Shown: positions 36,145-45,255 of the stretch, piece after piece
Position numbering within the stretch: the stretch's first letter is position 1
Layout of the letters: each line of letters opens with the position of its first letter
Source of the DNA: Micromonospora arborensis
GTDB lineage: Bacteria > Actinomycetota > Actinomycetes > Mycobacteriales > Micromonosporaceae
Assembly: GCF_003205615.1 (NCBI RefSeq)
Contig: NZ_PYBV01000036.1
Location: forward strand, 62,001-126,000
Reading direction: 5' to 3'
DNA: 64,000 nt
Notes under the pieces: generated by a model
Seen by the model: the letters and a program-made list of their open reading frames with translations, nothing else
Databases searched by the model: none
What the model was told of the DNA's origin: nothing
Made by a program: the position numbers and the translations under genes

Positions 36145-37365
36145 GTGCCCGACGTGGAGGCGGTGTTCCGAGCGGAGTACGGCCGCGCGGTCGCCGTCCT
36201 GGTCCGCCTCCTCGGCGACATCGACCTCGCCGAGGAGGCCGTCCAGGAGGCCTTCGCCATCGCGGTGGCGCGGTGGCCGCAGAGCGGCCTACCGCCCAGC
36301 CCGGCTGGTTGGATCATCACCACCGCTCGAAACCGGGCCATCGACCGGCTGCGCCGCGAGGCGTCCCGCGCCGACCGGCACGCCCAGGCGGCCCTGCTGT
36401 ACGAAGCCGACGCACCCACCGAGGAGGGACCGGTGCGCGACGACCGGCTACGGCTGATCTTCACCTGCTGCCATCCGGCACTCGCCCCGGAAGCGCGGGT
36501 TGCGCTCACCCTGCGTTTGCTCGGTGGCCTGAGCACCACCGAGATCGCCCGGGCCTTCCTGGTGCCGGAGCCGACCATGGCGCAGCGGCTGGTCCGCGCC
36601 AAGTCGAAGATCCGCAACGCCCGGATCCCGTACCGGGTGCCGCGCGACGCCGACCTGCCCGACCGACTGCACGCCGTGCTCACGGTGCTCTACCTGATCT
36701 TCAACGAGGGCCACACGGCCAGCACCGGGCGGCACCTGGTCCGCGCCGAGCTGTGCGTCGAGGCGATCCGGCTGACCCGATTGCTGGTCGCGCTGATGCC
36801 GGATGAGCCGGAGGCGCTCGGCCTGCTCGCGCTGATGGTGCTCACCGAGTCCCGCCGACCCGCGCGGACCACCGCCGACGGCGAGCTGGTGGCGCTGCCG
36901 AGCCAGGACCGGGCCCGGTGGGACGCCCAGCTGATCACCGAGGGGCAGGCGCTGGTGCGCCGCTGCCTGCGCCGCGACCGGCCCGGCCCGTACCAGATCC
37001 AGGCCGCGATCGCCGCCGTGCACAGCGCCGCTCCGCGAAGCGCGGACACCGACTGGGCGCAGATCCTCCAGCTGTACGACCAGCTGACGGTTGTCGCCCC
37101 CAGCCCGGTGGTCGCGCTGAACCGGGCCGTCGCGCTCGCCGAGCTGTCCGGACCGGCGGTGGCGCTGACCGAGGTGGACCGCCTCGGCCTGGTCGGCTAT
37201 CACGTCTACCACGTGGTCCGCGCCGACCTGCTGGCTCGGCTCGGCCGGGGCGGGGAGGCCGTCGAGGCGTACCGACTGGCTGTTGCTCTGACGGACAACG
37301 CGGCCGAACGGGCCTTTCTCACCGCGCGCGCGACGGCCCTGAGAGCGCGTTCGCCGTCGGGGTAG
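36145..37365 (+). CDS. ECF42-type RNA polymerase sigma factor with C-terminal helical domain
   Basis: 406 aa. Region 2 is at residues ~8-75 (VFRAEYGRAVAVLVRLLGDIDLAEEAVQEAFAIA). Region 4 is at ~110-165 (FTCCHPALAPEARVALTLRLLGGLSTTEIARAFLVPEPTMAQRLVRAKSKIR). A long C-terminal TPR-like domain (~180-400) includes LYLIFNEGHTAS, characteristic of ECF42/SigJ-like factors. No anti-sigma gene is present; the C-terminal domain itself is thought to control activity in this group. It is translated with the preceding YCII gene. Its last ~140 bp are echoed by a decayed copy downstream. Confidence 0.93.
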   Translation: MPDVEAVFRAEYGRAVAVLVRLLGDIDLAEEAVQEAFAIAVARWPQSGLPPSPAGWIITTARNRAIDRLRREASRADRHAQAALLYEADAPTEEGPVRDDRLRLIFTCCHPALAPEARVALTLRLLGGLSTTEIARAFLVPEPTMAQRLVRAKSKIRNARIPYRVPRDADLPDRLHAVLTVLYLIFNEGHTASTGRHLVRAELCVEAIRLTRLLVALMPDEPEALGLLALMVLTESRRPARTTADGELVALPSQDRARWDAQLITEGQALVRRCLRRDRPGPYQIQAAIAAVHSAAPRSADTDWAQILQLYDQLTVVAPSPVVALNRAVALAELSGPAVALTEVDRLGLVGYHVYHVVRADLLARLGRGGEAVEAYRLAVALTDNAAERAFLTARATALRARSPSG

Positions 37366-37441
37366 GCCGGGACCGGACGGAAGCGTGGTCGGTGTACGGG
37401 GGTCGGGCGTGTACGTCGCTGAGGCGTGAGCAGCGCGGCCT

Positions 37442-37590
37442 CCGCGCCGACCTGCTGAGCCGGGTCGCCCCAGGCGGGGGAGGCCGTCGAGGCGTACCGG
37501 ACAGCCATCGCCGTGCCGGACAACGCGGCCGAACGGGCCTCCCGCACCGCCCGCGCGACGCCCTGAGGGCGCGTTTGCCGCCGGGCCGGG
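37442..37590 (+). pseudogene. Decayed partial duplicate of the sigma factor 3' end
   Basis: The stretch GCGCCGACCTGCTG..., GAGGCCGTCGAGGCGTACCG and GACAACGCGGCCGAACGGG repeats the sequence of the sigma gene at about 37216-37365 with substitutions and small indels. It is not preceded by the rest of a sigma gene. It appears to be a remnant of a tandem duplication. It fills most of the gap between the sigma factor and the next ligase gene. Confidence 0.75.
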
Positions 37591-37632
37591 CCGGGAAACC
37601 GAGGCGCCGGCCGCAGCAGTGGGGGAGGCGCC

Positions 37633-38766
37633 ATGGCGTACCGTCCGACCGTCGTCGACACCGTGCCCGACCTCGCCACCCTCACGCTCGGTGTGGAGGA
37701 GGAGTTCCTGCTGCTCGACCCGGACACTGGGCGTAACCTGCCGGTGGCCGACCAGGTGCTGGCCGCGCTGCGCGGCCCCGCCCGGGACCAGAGCCGCCAG
37801 GAGTTCCGGCACAGCATGGTCGAGATGGTCACCCCGGTCTGCGCCGACCTCGGCGAGCTGCGCGCGCAGATGGTGGCGTTGCGCCGCTCCGCCGCCGACG
37901 CCGCCACGGTGGCCGGGGCCCGGCTCGTCGCCGTCGGAGCGACCCCGGTGGCCGAGCCGCACCGGACAGTGCCCGACGAGCCCCGCTACCACGCGATGTC
38001 CCGCCGGTACGGGCCAGTGGCGCACGACCCCGCGGTGTGCGGCTGTCACGTGCACGTCGGGCTGCCCGACCGGGAGTTGGCGGTGCAGGTCTGCAACCAC
38101 CTGCGGGTGTGGTTGCCGGTGGTGCAGGCGATCACCACCAACTCGCCGCTGCACGACGGGCGGGACACCGGCCACGCCAGCTGGCGCTCGATGCAGCTGG
38201 AACGCTGGCCCAGCATCGGCCCGACGCCGTACTTCGACTCCGCCGCCGACTACGACCGGACCGTCGACGAGCTGATCGCCGCCGGCATCATGCTCGACGC
38301 GGCGATGGTCTACTGGTACGCCCGACCGTCGTCGGCATACCCGACGGTGGAGGTCCGGGTCGGTGACGTCTGCTCGGACGTGGACGACGCGGTGCTGGTC
38401 GCCGCGCTGGTCCGGTCCCTCGTCGCCACCCTCGTCGACGACGTACGCGCCGGGGTGACCGCCCCGCCCGTGCGTGACTGCCTGGTCGCCGCCGCGCACT
38501 GGCGGGCCGCCCACGACGGCCTCGACGGCGAGCTGATCGATCTGCGTGCCGGTGGCGCCCGGCCGGCCTGGTCACTCGTCGACGATCTGATGGCGGTGAT
38601 CGCGCCCGCCCTGCTGCGTCACGGCGACCTGGGGTACGTGCTGGCGCAACTGGCCCGGTTGCGCCGTGACGGCACCGGCGCGACCCGGCAGCGTCGGGTG
38701 CTGGAGCGCACCGGTGACCTGCGCGCGGTGATCGACGACCTGGCTGCGCGCACCACGGCCGGCTGA
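37633..38766 (+). CDS. YbdK-type carboxylate-amine ligase (glutamate-cysteine ligase family 2)
   Basis: The 377-aa protein starts with LTLGVEEEFLLLDPDTG and contains HSMVEMVTPVCADL, CGCHVHVGLPDRELAVQV and RPSSAYPTVEVRVGDVC, all typical of GCS2/YbdK enzymes. They form gamma-glutamyl or related amide bonds with ATP; E. coli YbdK has weak glutamate-cysteine ligase activity. The true substrate here is unknown. It is convergent with the amidotransferase gene, with 12 bp between the stops; a shared pathway is possible but not shown. Confidence 0.9.
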   Translation: MAYRPTVVDTVPDLATLTLGVEEEFLLLDPDTGRNLPVADQVLAALRGPARDQSRQEFRHSMVEMVTPVCADLGELRAQMVALRRSAADAATVAGARLVAVGATPVAEPHRTVPDEPRYHAMSRRYGPVAHDPAVCGCHVHVGLPDRELAVQVCNHLRVWLPVVQAITTNSPLHDGRDTGHASWRSMQLERWPSIGPTPYFDSAADYDRTVDELIAAGIMLDAAMVYWYARPSSAYPTVEVRVGDVCSDVDDAVLVAALVRSLVATLVDDVRAGVTAPPVRDCLVAAAHWRAAHDGLDGELIDLRAGGARPAWSLVDDLMAVIAPALLRHGDLGYVLAQLARLRRDGTGATRQRRVLERTGDLRAVIDDLAARTTAG

Positions 38767-38778
38767 CCGGCGGCATGC

Positions 38779-40563
38779 TCAGCGGATGTCGTGCGTCTGC
38801 AGCCACAGCTCCAGGAGCCCGAGCTGCCACAGTTTGTTGCTGCCGGCCGCCGCCTCGGCCCGGTCCGGCTCGGCGAGCAGGCGTGCCACGTACTCCGGGC
38901 GGAACAGCCCGCGCTCGCGCGCGGCCGGCGCCTGCAACGCCTCGGCGACCATCTCGCGCACCGGGCCGTCCACCTTGCGCAGCGCCGGCACCGGGAAGTA
39001 GCCCTTGGGGCGGTCGATCACCTCGGCGGGCAGCACCTCCCGAGCGACCTCCTTGAGCACGCCCTTGCCGCTCTGGGCGACCTTGTGCTCCGGCGGGCAG
39101 TGCGCGGCCAGGGTGACCAGGTCCTGGTCGAGGAAGGGAGTACGCACCTCCAGACCCCACGCCATGCTCATGCTGTCCACCCGCTTGACCGGGTCGTCGG
39201 GGAGCATCAGATGGGTGTCCAGGCGCAGCACGGCGTCCAGCGCGGTCTGCGCGCCGGGCGCGGCGAGGTGCCCGGCGAGCAGGTCCCGGCTGGCGTCGTG
39301 CTCCAGCGCGTACGCCGGGCCGACGATGCCGCGCAGCTCGTCGTGGTCGCGGTCGAAGAAGGCGGCGGCGAACGTCTCGGCAGCGCTGTGCCGGGGCGCC
39401 CCGACCAGCGGCTGGTGGTAGCCGTAGCCGGCGAACACCTCGTCGGCGCCCTGCCCGGACTGTGCGACCTTCACGTGCCGCGCGACCTGCTCGGAGAGCA
39501 GGTGGAAGGCGACCACGTCGTGGCTGCCCATCGGCTCGGTCATCGCCAGCACGGCACGCCGTACGGCGGGCACCAGATCGTCGTCGGCCAACCGGATCCG
39601 GTGGTGGTCGGTGTCGTACGCGCGGGCCACCAGGTCGGAGTAGTGGAACTCGTCGCCGGACTCGCCGTCGCGGCTGTCGAAGCCGATGCTGAACGTCCGC
39701 AGGTGCTGCTGCCCGGCCTCGGCGAGCAGCGCCACGATGAGGCTGGAGTCCAGGCCACCGGAGAGCAGCACGCCGACCGGCACGTCGGCGACCAGCCGTC
39801 GGCGTACCGCCGCGCGTAACGCGTCCCCGATGGCGGCCCGCCAGTCGGCGGCGTCCATTCCCGCGTCGGTGGGCTCCCGCACGTAGTCGGGTCGCCAGTA
39901 CACCTCCTCGCGGCTGCGACCGTCCGCCTCGATCACTCGCAGGGTGGCCGGTGGCAGCTTGCGGACGCCGCGCAGCACGGTGCGCGGCGCGGGCACGATG
40001 GAGTGCCAGGACAGGTAGTGGTGCAGCGCCACCGGGTCGATGCTGGTGTCGACGTCACCGGCCCGCAACAGGGCGGGCAGGGTGGAGGCGAACCGGAGTC
40101 GCCCGGGTGTCTCGGCGAGGTAGAGCGGTTTGATGCCGAGCCGGTCGCGGGCCAGGACCAGCCGCCGCCGCACCCGGTCGACCAGCCCGATCGCGAACAT
40201 GCCGACCAGGTGGTCGACGAAACGTTCACCCCAGTGCGCGTACGCCACCAGGATCACCTCGGTGTCGCCGGTGGAGTGGAAGGCGTACCCGGCGCGGCGC
40301 AGCTCCTCACGCAGCTCCGGGTAGTTGTAGATGCAGCCGTTGAAGACCAGGGCCAGACCCAGGTCGTCGCGCACCATCGGTTGGGCACCCGCGGCGGACA
40401 GGTCGATGATGGTCAGCCGGCGGTGCCCGAGGGTCACCCAGCCGTCGGCGAGCAGACCCTCGTCGTCCGGGCCGCGCGAGCGCATCGCTTCGGTCATCCG
40501 GGTGACCGCCGCCGCGTCGGGCGACCGGCCGTCGAATCGCGCCTCCCCGCTGATCCCGCACAT
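38779..40563 (-). CDS. Asparagine-synthase-like glutamine amidotransferase (N-acetylglutaminylglutamine amide type)
   Basis: A 594-aa protein. The N-terminal Ntn glutaminase domain begins MCGISGEARFDG with nucleophile C2 and has RGPDDEG and VFNGCIYNYPELREEL. The C-terminal synthetase has the PP-loop SGGLDSS (268-274). The opening and overall length fit the subfamily that amidates N-acetylglutaminylglutamine, a dipeptide osmolyte, rather than free aspartate. The usual ATP-grasp/GNAT synthetase partner is not nearby, so this activity is inferred from similarity only. Confidence 0.85.
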   Translation of the reverse strand: MCGISGEARFDGRSPDAAAVTRMTEAMRSRGPDDEGLLADGWVTLGHRRLTIIDLSAAGAQPMVRDDLGLALVFNGCIYNYPELREELRRAGYAFHSTGDTEVILVAYAHWGERFVDHLVGMFAIGLVDRVRRRLVLARDRLGIKPLYLAETPGRLRFASTLPALLRAGDVDTSIDPVALHHYLSWHSIVPAPRTVLRGVRKLPPATLRVIEADGRSREEVYWRPDYVREPTDAGMDAADWRAAIGDALRAAVRRRLVADVPVGVLLSGGLDSSLIVALLAEAGQQHLRTFSIGFDSRDGESGDEFHYSDLVARAYDTDHHRIRLADDDLVPAVRRAVLAMTEPMGSHDVVAFHLLSEQVARHVKVAQSGQGADEVFAGYGYHQPLVGAPRHSAAETFAAAFFDRDHDELRGIVGPAYALEHDASRDLLAGHLAAPGAQTALDAVLRLDTHLMLPDDPVKRVDSMSMAWGLEVRTPFLDQDLVTLAAHCPPEHKVAQSGKGVLKEVAREVLPAEVIDRPKGYFPVPALRKVDGPVREMVAEALQAPAARERGLFRPEYVARLLAEPDRAEAAAGSNKLWQLGLLELWLQTHDIR

Positions 40564-40652
40564 CAGCCGGGCCTCCTGTCGCCTCACCCCGGCCCGTGCT
40601 GGCCGGTCCCGTCGACCGGACGGGGGCCGCTGGCTACCCGGGCGGGCGGGCG

Positions 40653-41084
40653 TTATGCGCGCAGGGTGCGCAGGATGCGGGACAGCTCGGCGCGGTCGGT
40701 GTCGTTGAGGTGGCCGAAGAAGCGGTCGGCCTCGGCCCGGCGGGCGGTCCGGATGGCGGCGCTGACGCGGTTGCCCTCCTCGGTGAGCGCGACCAGGGTC
40801 GCCCGCCGGTCGACCGGGTCGGGCCGGCGTTCGACGAGCCCACGGGTCTGCAGGTCGTCGACGACCTCGGTGGCCGAGCGGGCCGCGATGTGCAGGTGTT
40901 CGGCGAGTGTGCCGGGGCGGACCTCGCCGTGTCGGCCCAGCACTCCGAGTGCCCGGGACTGGCTGGGAGTGATGTCCCAGGGTGCCAACGACTCCCGTGT
41001 CTGCCGGCGTAAACGGGACGCCACCGCCCAGAACGTCTCGGCCAGGCTCTCGTCGTCGCCGGTGTGGGAGGTGTCCTCGTTCAC
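40653..41084 (-). CDS. MarR-family regulator of the adjacent ABC exporter
   Basis: The 143-aa winged-helix dimer has ITPSQSRALGVLGRHGEVRPGTLAEHLHIAARSATEVVDDLQTRGLVERRPDPVDRRATLVALTEEG, the classic MarR DNA-binding and wing region. It is divergent from the ABC exporter at 41164, with a near-perfect palindrome between them, and most likely represses both until an inducer binds. Confidence 0.93.
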   Translation of the reverse strand: MNEDTSHTGDDESLAETFWAVASRLRRQTRESLAPWDITPSQSRALGVLGRHGEVRPGTLAEHLHIAARSATEVVDDLQTRGLVERRPDPVDRRATLVALTEEGNRVSAAIRTARRAEADRFFGHLNDTDRAELSRILRTLRA

Positions 41085-41119
41085 CGGAATACCGTAGCAG
41101 CCGATGCGGTTGTTCCCTC

Positions 41120-41140
41120 ATGTTGAGGTAACCTCAGCAT
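41120..41140. promoter_or_regulatory. MarR operator palindrome
   Basis: ATGTTGAGGT and ACCTCAGCAT flank a central A, with 9 of 10 positions complementary. It lies between the MarR gene and the ABC exporter, 24 bp before the exporter's likely start, an ideal site for repression of both. TTGAGGTNACCTCA-type sites are usual for MarR dimers. Confidence 0.8.
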
Positions 41141-41163
41141 GTCCGAATGAAAGGTGGTACCCC

Positions 41164-42957
41164 TTGGAACCCACCCCCATGGGCCGCGACCGCGGCCACC
41201 GCGCCCTCAGCGCCGAAGAGAAGACACAGGCCCGCGAGGTGTCGCTGCGCCGCATCGGCCGCCTGTTCACCCCCCACCGGCCCGCGCTGGCCGCCGTCAC
41301 CGCGATCATCGTGCTCTCCTCGATCATCGCGATGGCCACGCCCTTCCTGCTGCGTACCGTCATCGACCGGGCCCTGCCGCAGGGCGACGTGACCCTGCTG
41401 GTCTGGTTGGTCCTCGGCATGGTCGCCGTGGCCGCGGTGACCTCCGCCCTCGGCGTCGTCCAGACCTGGATCTCCACCAAGGTCGGGCAGCAGGTCATGC
41501 ACCGACTGCGCACCGACGTCTTCAGCCATCTGCAGCGCCAGTCGCTGGGCTTCTTCACCCGCACCCGCACCGGCGAGGTGCAGTCCCGCATCACCAACGA
41601 CATCGGCGGCATGCAGTCGGTGGTCACCTCCACCGCCACCGCCGTCGCGGCCAACCTCACCACCGTGGTCGCCACCGCCGTCGCCATGGTCGCGCTCTCC
41701 TGGCAGCTCTCCCTGGTCTCGGTCGTGGTGCTGCCGCCGGCCATCTGGCTGACCCGCCGGGTCGCCCGGATGCGCCGCGAGATCACCGACCAGCGCCAGC
41801 GTGAACTCGCCGACCTCAACGTCACCGTCGAGGAAGGGCTGTCGATCAGCGGCGTGCAACTGGCCAAGACCCTCGGCACCGGCCCCGCGCTGATCGACCG
41901 GTTCACCGCCTCCTCGGCCCGCCTGGTCGACCTGGAGTTGCGCAGCGAACTGGCCGGCCGCTGGCGGATGGCCTCGATGAGCATCATCTTCGCCGCCGTA
42001 CCGGCGGTCATCTACCTCGCCGCAGGACTGCCCGGCACCGCCGGCACACTGAGCATCGGCACCCTGGTCGCCTTCACCGCCCTGCAGGGCGGTCTCTTCC
42101 GGCCGCTGATGGGGCTGCTCAACGTGGGCGTCTCGCTCACCTCGTCGCTGGCCCTGTTCGCCCGGATCTTCGAATACCTGGACCTGCCGGTCGACGTGGC
42201 CGACCCCGCCGAGCCGGTCCGCCTCGACCCCGCCCGGGTCCGCGGCCACCTGCGCCTGGAGGACGTCACCTTCGGCTACCCGGGCAGCGACACCGCGGCG
42301 CTCGCCGGGATCACCCTGGACGTGCCCGCCGGCACCAGCCTCGCCCTGGTCGGTGAGACCGGCTCCGGCAAGAGCACCCTCGCCGGGCTGGTCAGCCGGC
42401 TGCACGACCCGAACGGCGGTCGCGTCACCGTCGACGGCGTCGACCTGCGGGACCTGCGACTGGCCGACCTGGCCGCCATCGTCGGCGTGGTCAGCCAGGA
42501 GACGTACCTGCTGCACACCACCGTCCGGGAGAACCTGCGCTACGCCCGACCGGGCGCCACCGACACGGAGATCGAGGACGCCGCCCGCGCCGCCCAGATC
42601 CACGACCTGATCGTCGGGCTGCCCGACGGGTACGACACCATGGTCGGCTCACGCGGCCACCGCTTCTCCGGCGGCGAGAAGCAGCGGCTCGCGATCGCCC
42701 GTACGCTGCTGCGCGACCCGCGCATCCTGGTCCTCGACGAGGCCACGAGCGCACTGGACACCGAGACCGAGCGGGCCGTGCAGCGGGCGTTCGACGTGCT
42801 CGCCGAGGGACGAACCACGATCACCATCGCGCACCGGCTCTCCACCGTGCGCGACGCCGACCAGATCGCGGTGCTCGACCACGGCCGGATCGTCGAGGCC
42901 GGCACCCACGACAGCCTGCTGAACCGCAACGGCCGCTACGCCACGCTGGCCGCCTGA
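41164..42957 (+). CDS. ABC exporter, fused permease and ATPase (multidrug type)
   Basis: About 597 aa with six membrane spans (residues ~40-310) and a nucleotide-binding domain: Walker A GETGSGKS (from 397), signature FSGGEKQ, Walker B ILVLDEATSALD and H-loop IAHRLST. The LmrA/MsbA-like architecture suggests a homodimeric drug or lipid exporter, consistent with MarR control. TTG 41164 (EPTPMGRDRG) is preferred because AAGGTGG lies upstream; ATG 41179 is the alternative, and frames further upstream would run through the operator. Confidence 0.92.
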   Translation: MEPTPMGRDRGHRALSAEEKTQAREVSLRRIGRLFTPHRPALAAVTAIIVLSSIIAMATPFLLRTVIDRALPQGDVTLLVWLVLGMVAVAAVTSALGVVQTWISTKVGQQVMHRLRTDVFSHLQRQSLGFFTRTRTGEVQSRITNDIGGMQSVVTSTATAVAANLTTVVATAVAMVALSWQLSLVSVVVLPPAIWLTRRVARMRREITDQRQRELADLNVTVEEGLSISGVQLAKTLGTGPALIDRFTASSARLVDLELRSELAGRWRMASMSIIFAAVPAVIYLAAGLPGTAGTLSIGTLVAFTALQGGLFRPLMGLLNVGVSLTSSLALFARIFEYLDLPVDVADPAEPVRLDPARVRGHLRLEDVTFGYPGSDTAALAGITLDVPAGTSLALVGETGSGKSTLAGLVSRLHDPNGGRVTVDGVDLRDLRLADLAAIVGVVSQETYLLHTTVRENLRYARPGATDTEIEDAARAAQIHDLIVGLPDGYDTMVGSRGHRFSGGEKQRLAIARTLLRDPRILVLDEATSALDTETERAVQRAFDVLAEGRTTITIAHRLSTVRDADQIAVLDHGRIVEAGTHDSLLNRNGRYATLAA

Positions 42958-43166
42958 GCGCGGCGAGTCCGCGCCGGCTTGGCGCCACTGACGGCGGACG
43001 TCGTCGGGTGACGGCTCCCCGGCCGCACGCCGCACGCCGGCGCTGGCCGGTGGGCGTGCCGGCCTCCGCGGAGACGGAGGTCGGCACGGTGATCGGATCG
43101 CCCGGGCCTCGGTGGGGGAGGAGGGTCGGCCCGGACGGCGGCCGGCGACAGCGTCCTTCGGATCGG

Positions 43167-43850
43167 TCAGGGTCCTTCCGTGCTGACGACCCGGTAGAAG
43201 GCGGGAAGGGCGTCCATGCCGTTGGCCTTGAGGGTGGCTCGGACGAACCGGTGGAAGCTGGGTCGAGCGAGCTGGTTGATCAGGAATGGGAAGGGTGGGC
43301 CGGGTAGGCGTGCGTAGTTGACGAAGGAGAACTGCGACGGCTGTGTCGATTCCAGCGCGGTGGAGTTGTCGATTCCGGTCTTCTCCGTGTACCACCCGGT
43401 GAAGCCGCGCCAGACCTGTGTGGGTTCGGCAGCGGACTCGACGGTGAAGTGGTTGAACAGGAACGTCCCCTGGTCCGAGGCTTCGGTCTCGCCGATCTTG
43501 GCGGCATTCGCGCCGGCCAGTACCACCTCGCCGCCCAGTGCGGTGACGGCGTCCGAGGTGCGGACGGCCTGAAGCTGGTCGACCCCGGTGGTACGGATGA
43601 GCATGGCGAGGTCGTGGCGCGGCGCTCCGGGCAGCGGCGGGATGAGAACCGCCCGGAACACCCGGACCGAGACCACCTCCGGCAGACCGTTGATGGATTT
43701 CGCGGCCGTAGCCAGCCGTGCCGCCTCGCTGCGCCGGCGGGCGGTCTGGCGGTACAGGGGCAGCCGCTGGGGTGGATCCGCGTGGAAGCCGAGGTAGAGG
43801 AAGCCGTACGGCTCCGGCGTCTGGAAGGCCGGAGCAGGGTAGTCGTCCAT
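43167..43850 (-). CDS. Hypothetical protein, unknown family
   Basis: The 227-aa soluble protein begins MDDYPAPAFQTPEPYGFLYLGFHADPP. It has two similar-sized alpha/beta halves, e.g. VVSVRVFRAVLIPPLPG and HDLAMLIRTTG with later FLFNHFTVESAAEPTQVWRGFTGWYTEKTG, compatible with a dimeric alpha-beta barrel (monooxygenase-like) fold. This is a guess from pattern only. It is followed on the same strand, after 69 bp, by no cotranscribed partner; the NmrA-like gene lies upstream on the same strand and may share the operon. Confidence 0.65.
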   Translation of the reverse strand: MDDYPAPAFQTPEPYGFLYLGFHADPPQRLPLYRQTARRRSEAARLATAAKSINGLPEVVSVRVFRAVLIPPLPGAPRHDLAMLIRTTGVDQLQAVRTSDAVTALGGEVVLAGANAAKIGETEASDQGTFLFNHFTVESAAEPTQVWRGFTGWYTEKTGIDNSTALESTQPSQFSFVNYARLPGPPFPFLINQLARPSFHRFVRATLKANGMDALPAFYRVVSTEGP

Positions 43851-43919
43851 GATTCTCCCTAGGGGTGATGAACGGCGATACGTGGCGACAGCAGGGAACT
43901 CTTGGCACGCGGCGAGCGG

Positions 43920-44558
43920 TCAGTACCCGACCCCGACCAGTTGCCGGAGCGTCGCGGGATTGTGCAGGGCGGCCAGCATCGCGTGTGCGACGTCGGCGCG
44001 TGAGATGGCGTATACGCGAGCGGCGTTGCGGCCGATGGCGATCTGATACCGACCCGACAACGGCCGGTTCACCAGCTTGGGTGGCCGCACGATGGTCCAG
44101 TCCGTGGCGCTACGGCTGATCAGCTCTTCCATCTCGGTCAGGTCCGTGTACAGATTCTTCAGAAGGGCGCGGACGGCCGGCAGGATGATCCGCCTGTTGA
44201 CGAAGCTTTCGTTGTCGGGAATCGCGCCGACCGGTGCCGCGCTGACCGCCACGAAGCGCCTGACCCCGATGCTTTCCATGGCGGTCAGAATTCCCCGCGT
44301 CGCGGTGGTGGCCACGGGGCCGACGCTACGTCCGCGTGGGCCGACCGCGGAGAGCACTGCGTCGCTGCCCCGCAGAGCGGGAACCAGTAGATCGGGATCG
44401 GTCAGGCCCGGAACGCAGACCACCTGAAGCTCCGGGTGAGTCACGTCGAGTCGTGCCGTGTCACGAACGACCGCTGTCACCTCATGCCCTGATGTCAGTG
44501 CCTGCATGGTGGCCTGCCGGCCAATGCCCCCGCTCGCTCCGAAGATCGTCACTCGCAC
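43920..44558 (-). CDS. NAD(P)-binding NmrA-like reductase
   Basis: The 212-aa atypical SDR opens VRVTIFGASGGIGRQATMQAL with the glycine-rich loop at residues 7-13. It has VVCVPGLTDPDLLVPAL, AVLSAVGPRG and VRRFVAVSAAPVG, and lacks a classical YxxxK. It is divergent from a MarR gene at 44667. The GTG at 44558 begins the conserved strand; the frame is open for 20 more codons. It resembles the gene at 45256 (about the same length and layout), so the two may be paralogues. Confidence 0.85.
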   Translation of the reverse strand: MRVTIFGASGGIGRQATMQALTSGHEVTAVVRDTARLDVTHPELQVVCVPGLTDPDLLVPALRGSDAVLSAVGPRGRSVGPVATTATRGILTAMESIGVRRFVAVSAAPVGAIPDNESFVNRRIILPAVRALLKNLYTDLTEMEELISRSATDWTIVRPPKLVNRPLSGRYQIAIGRNAARVYAISRADVAHAMLAALHNPATLRQLVGVGY

Positions 44559-44666
44559 TGGTGCCTGCTTTCCGTGGCCTCTCGTATGCCGATGTCTCGA
44601 TGAACTTATACGGAGCAAGGGTAATAGTCACCTGATGGAACAGTTAGTCTGGGGTAAGATGTTTCG

Positions 44667-45158
44667 GTGTCCGACGTGCCGCCGCCCAGGCCACCCCGAC
44701 CGCTGGGCGACCGGGCCAACTTCCTGCTGTCGCAGCTCGGGTACTACACCGCGCACAGGTTCGCCCGACGCCTGGCGCCGCTGGGCATCCAACCGAACCA
44801 TTTCGGTCTGCTCATGCACCTGGAGCAGGCCGAAGGCCGGTCGCAGCAGCAACTCGCCGACGCCCTGGGCATCCACCGCAAGGTGATGGTCGGTCTACTG
44901 GACGACCTTGAAAGCCGTGGGCTCGCCCAACGCCGACGCCATCCCGCTGACCGCAGGGCCCACGCGATCCACCTGACCAGCCAGGCCCGCGATCTTCTGG
45001 AGCAGGCGCGCGCCATCGCCGATGAGGAGGAGGAGGAAGTCCTCACGGCCTTGGACGAGCGGGAACGTGCCGTACTGGTCGCGCTCCTGCAGCGCATGGC
45101 GAGTCAGACCGGGAACCCTCCCGGGGTGCATCCGCGCCTCGGCGCCACGTTGGCGTGA
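44667..45158 (+). CDS. MarR-family transcriptional regulator
   Basis: The 163-aa protein has FLLSQLGYYTAHRFARRLAPLGIQPNHFGLLMHLEQAEGRSQQQLADALGIHRKVMVGLLDDLESRGLAQRRRHPADRRAHAIHLT, the MarR winged helix. An acidic EEEEE stretch in the last helices is unusual but harmless. The start is GTG at 44667, with TAAGAT only about 9 bp upstream, so the message could be nearly leaderless. It probably controls the divergent NmrA-like gene. Confidence 0.92.
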   Translation: MSDVPPPRPPRPLGDRANFLLSQLGYYTAHRFARRLAPLGIQPNHFGLLMHLEQAEGRSQQQLADALGIHRKVMVGLLDDLESRGLAQRRRHPADRRAHAIHLTSQARDLLEQARAIADEEEEEVLTALDERERAVLVALLQRMASQTGNPPGVHPRLGATLA

Positions 45159-45255
45159 CGTTCGCCCTCCGGGCCCGCCGGTGCCCGCAGAGGTGGGAAA
45201 GCCGCCGCCTTCGGGTGCCCGACCGCCGTAGTGAGCAGCCGGGCGCACCGGTGGG

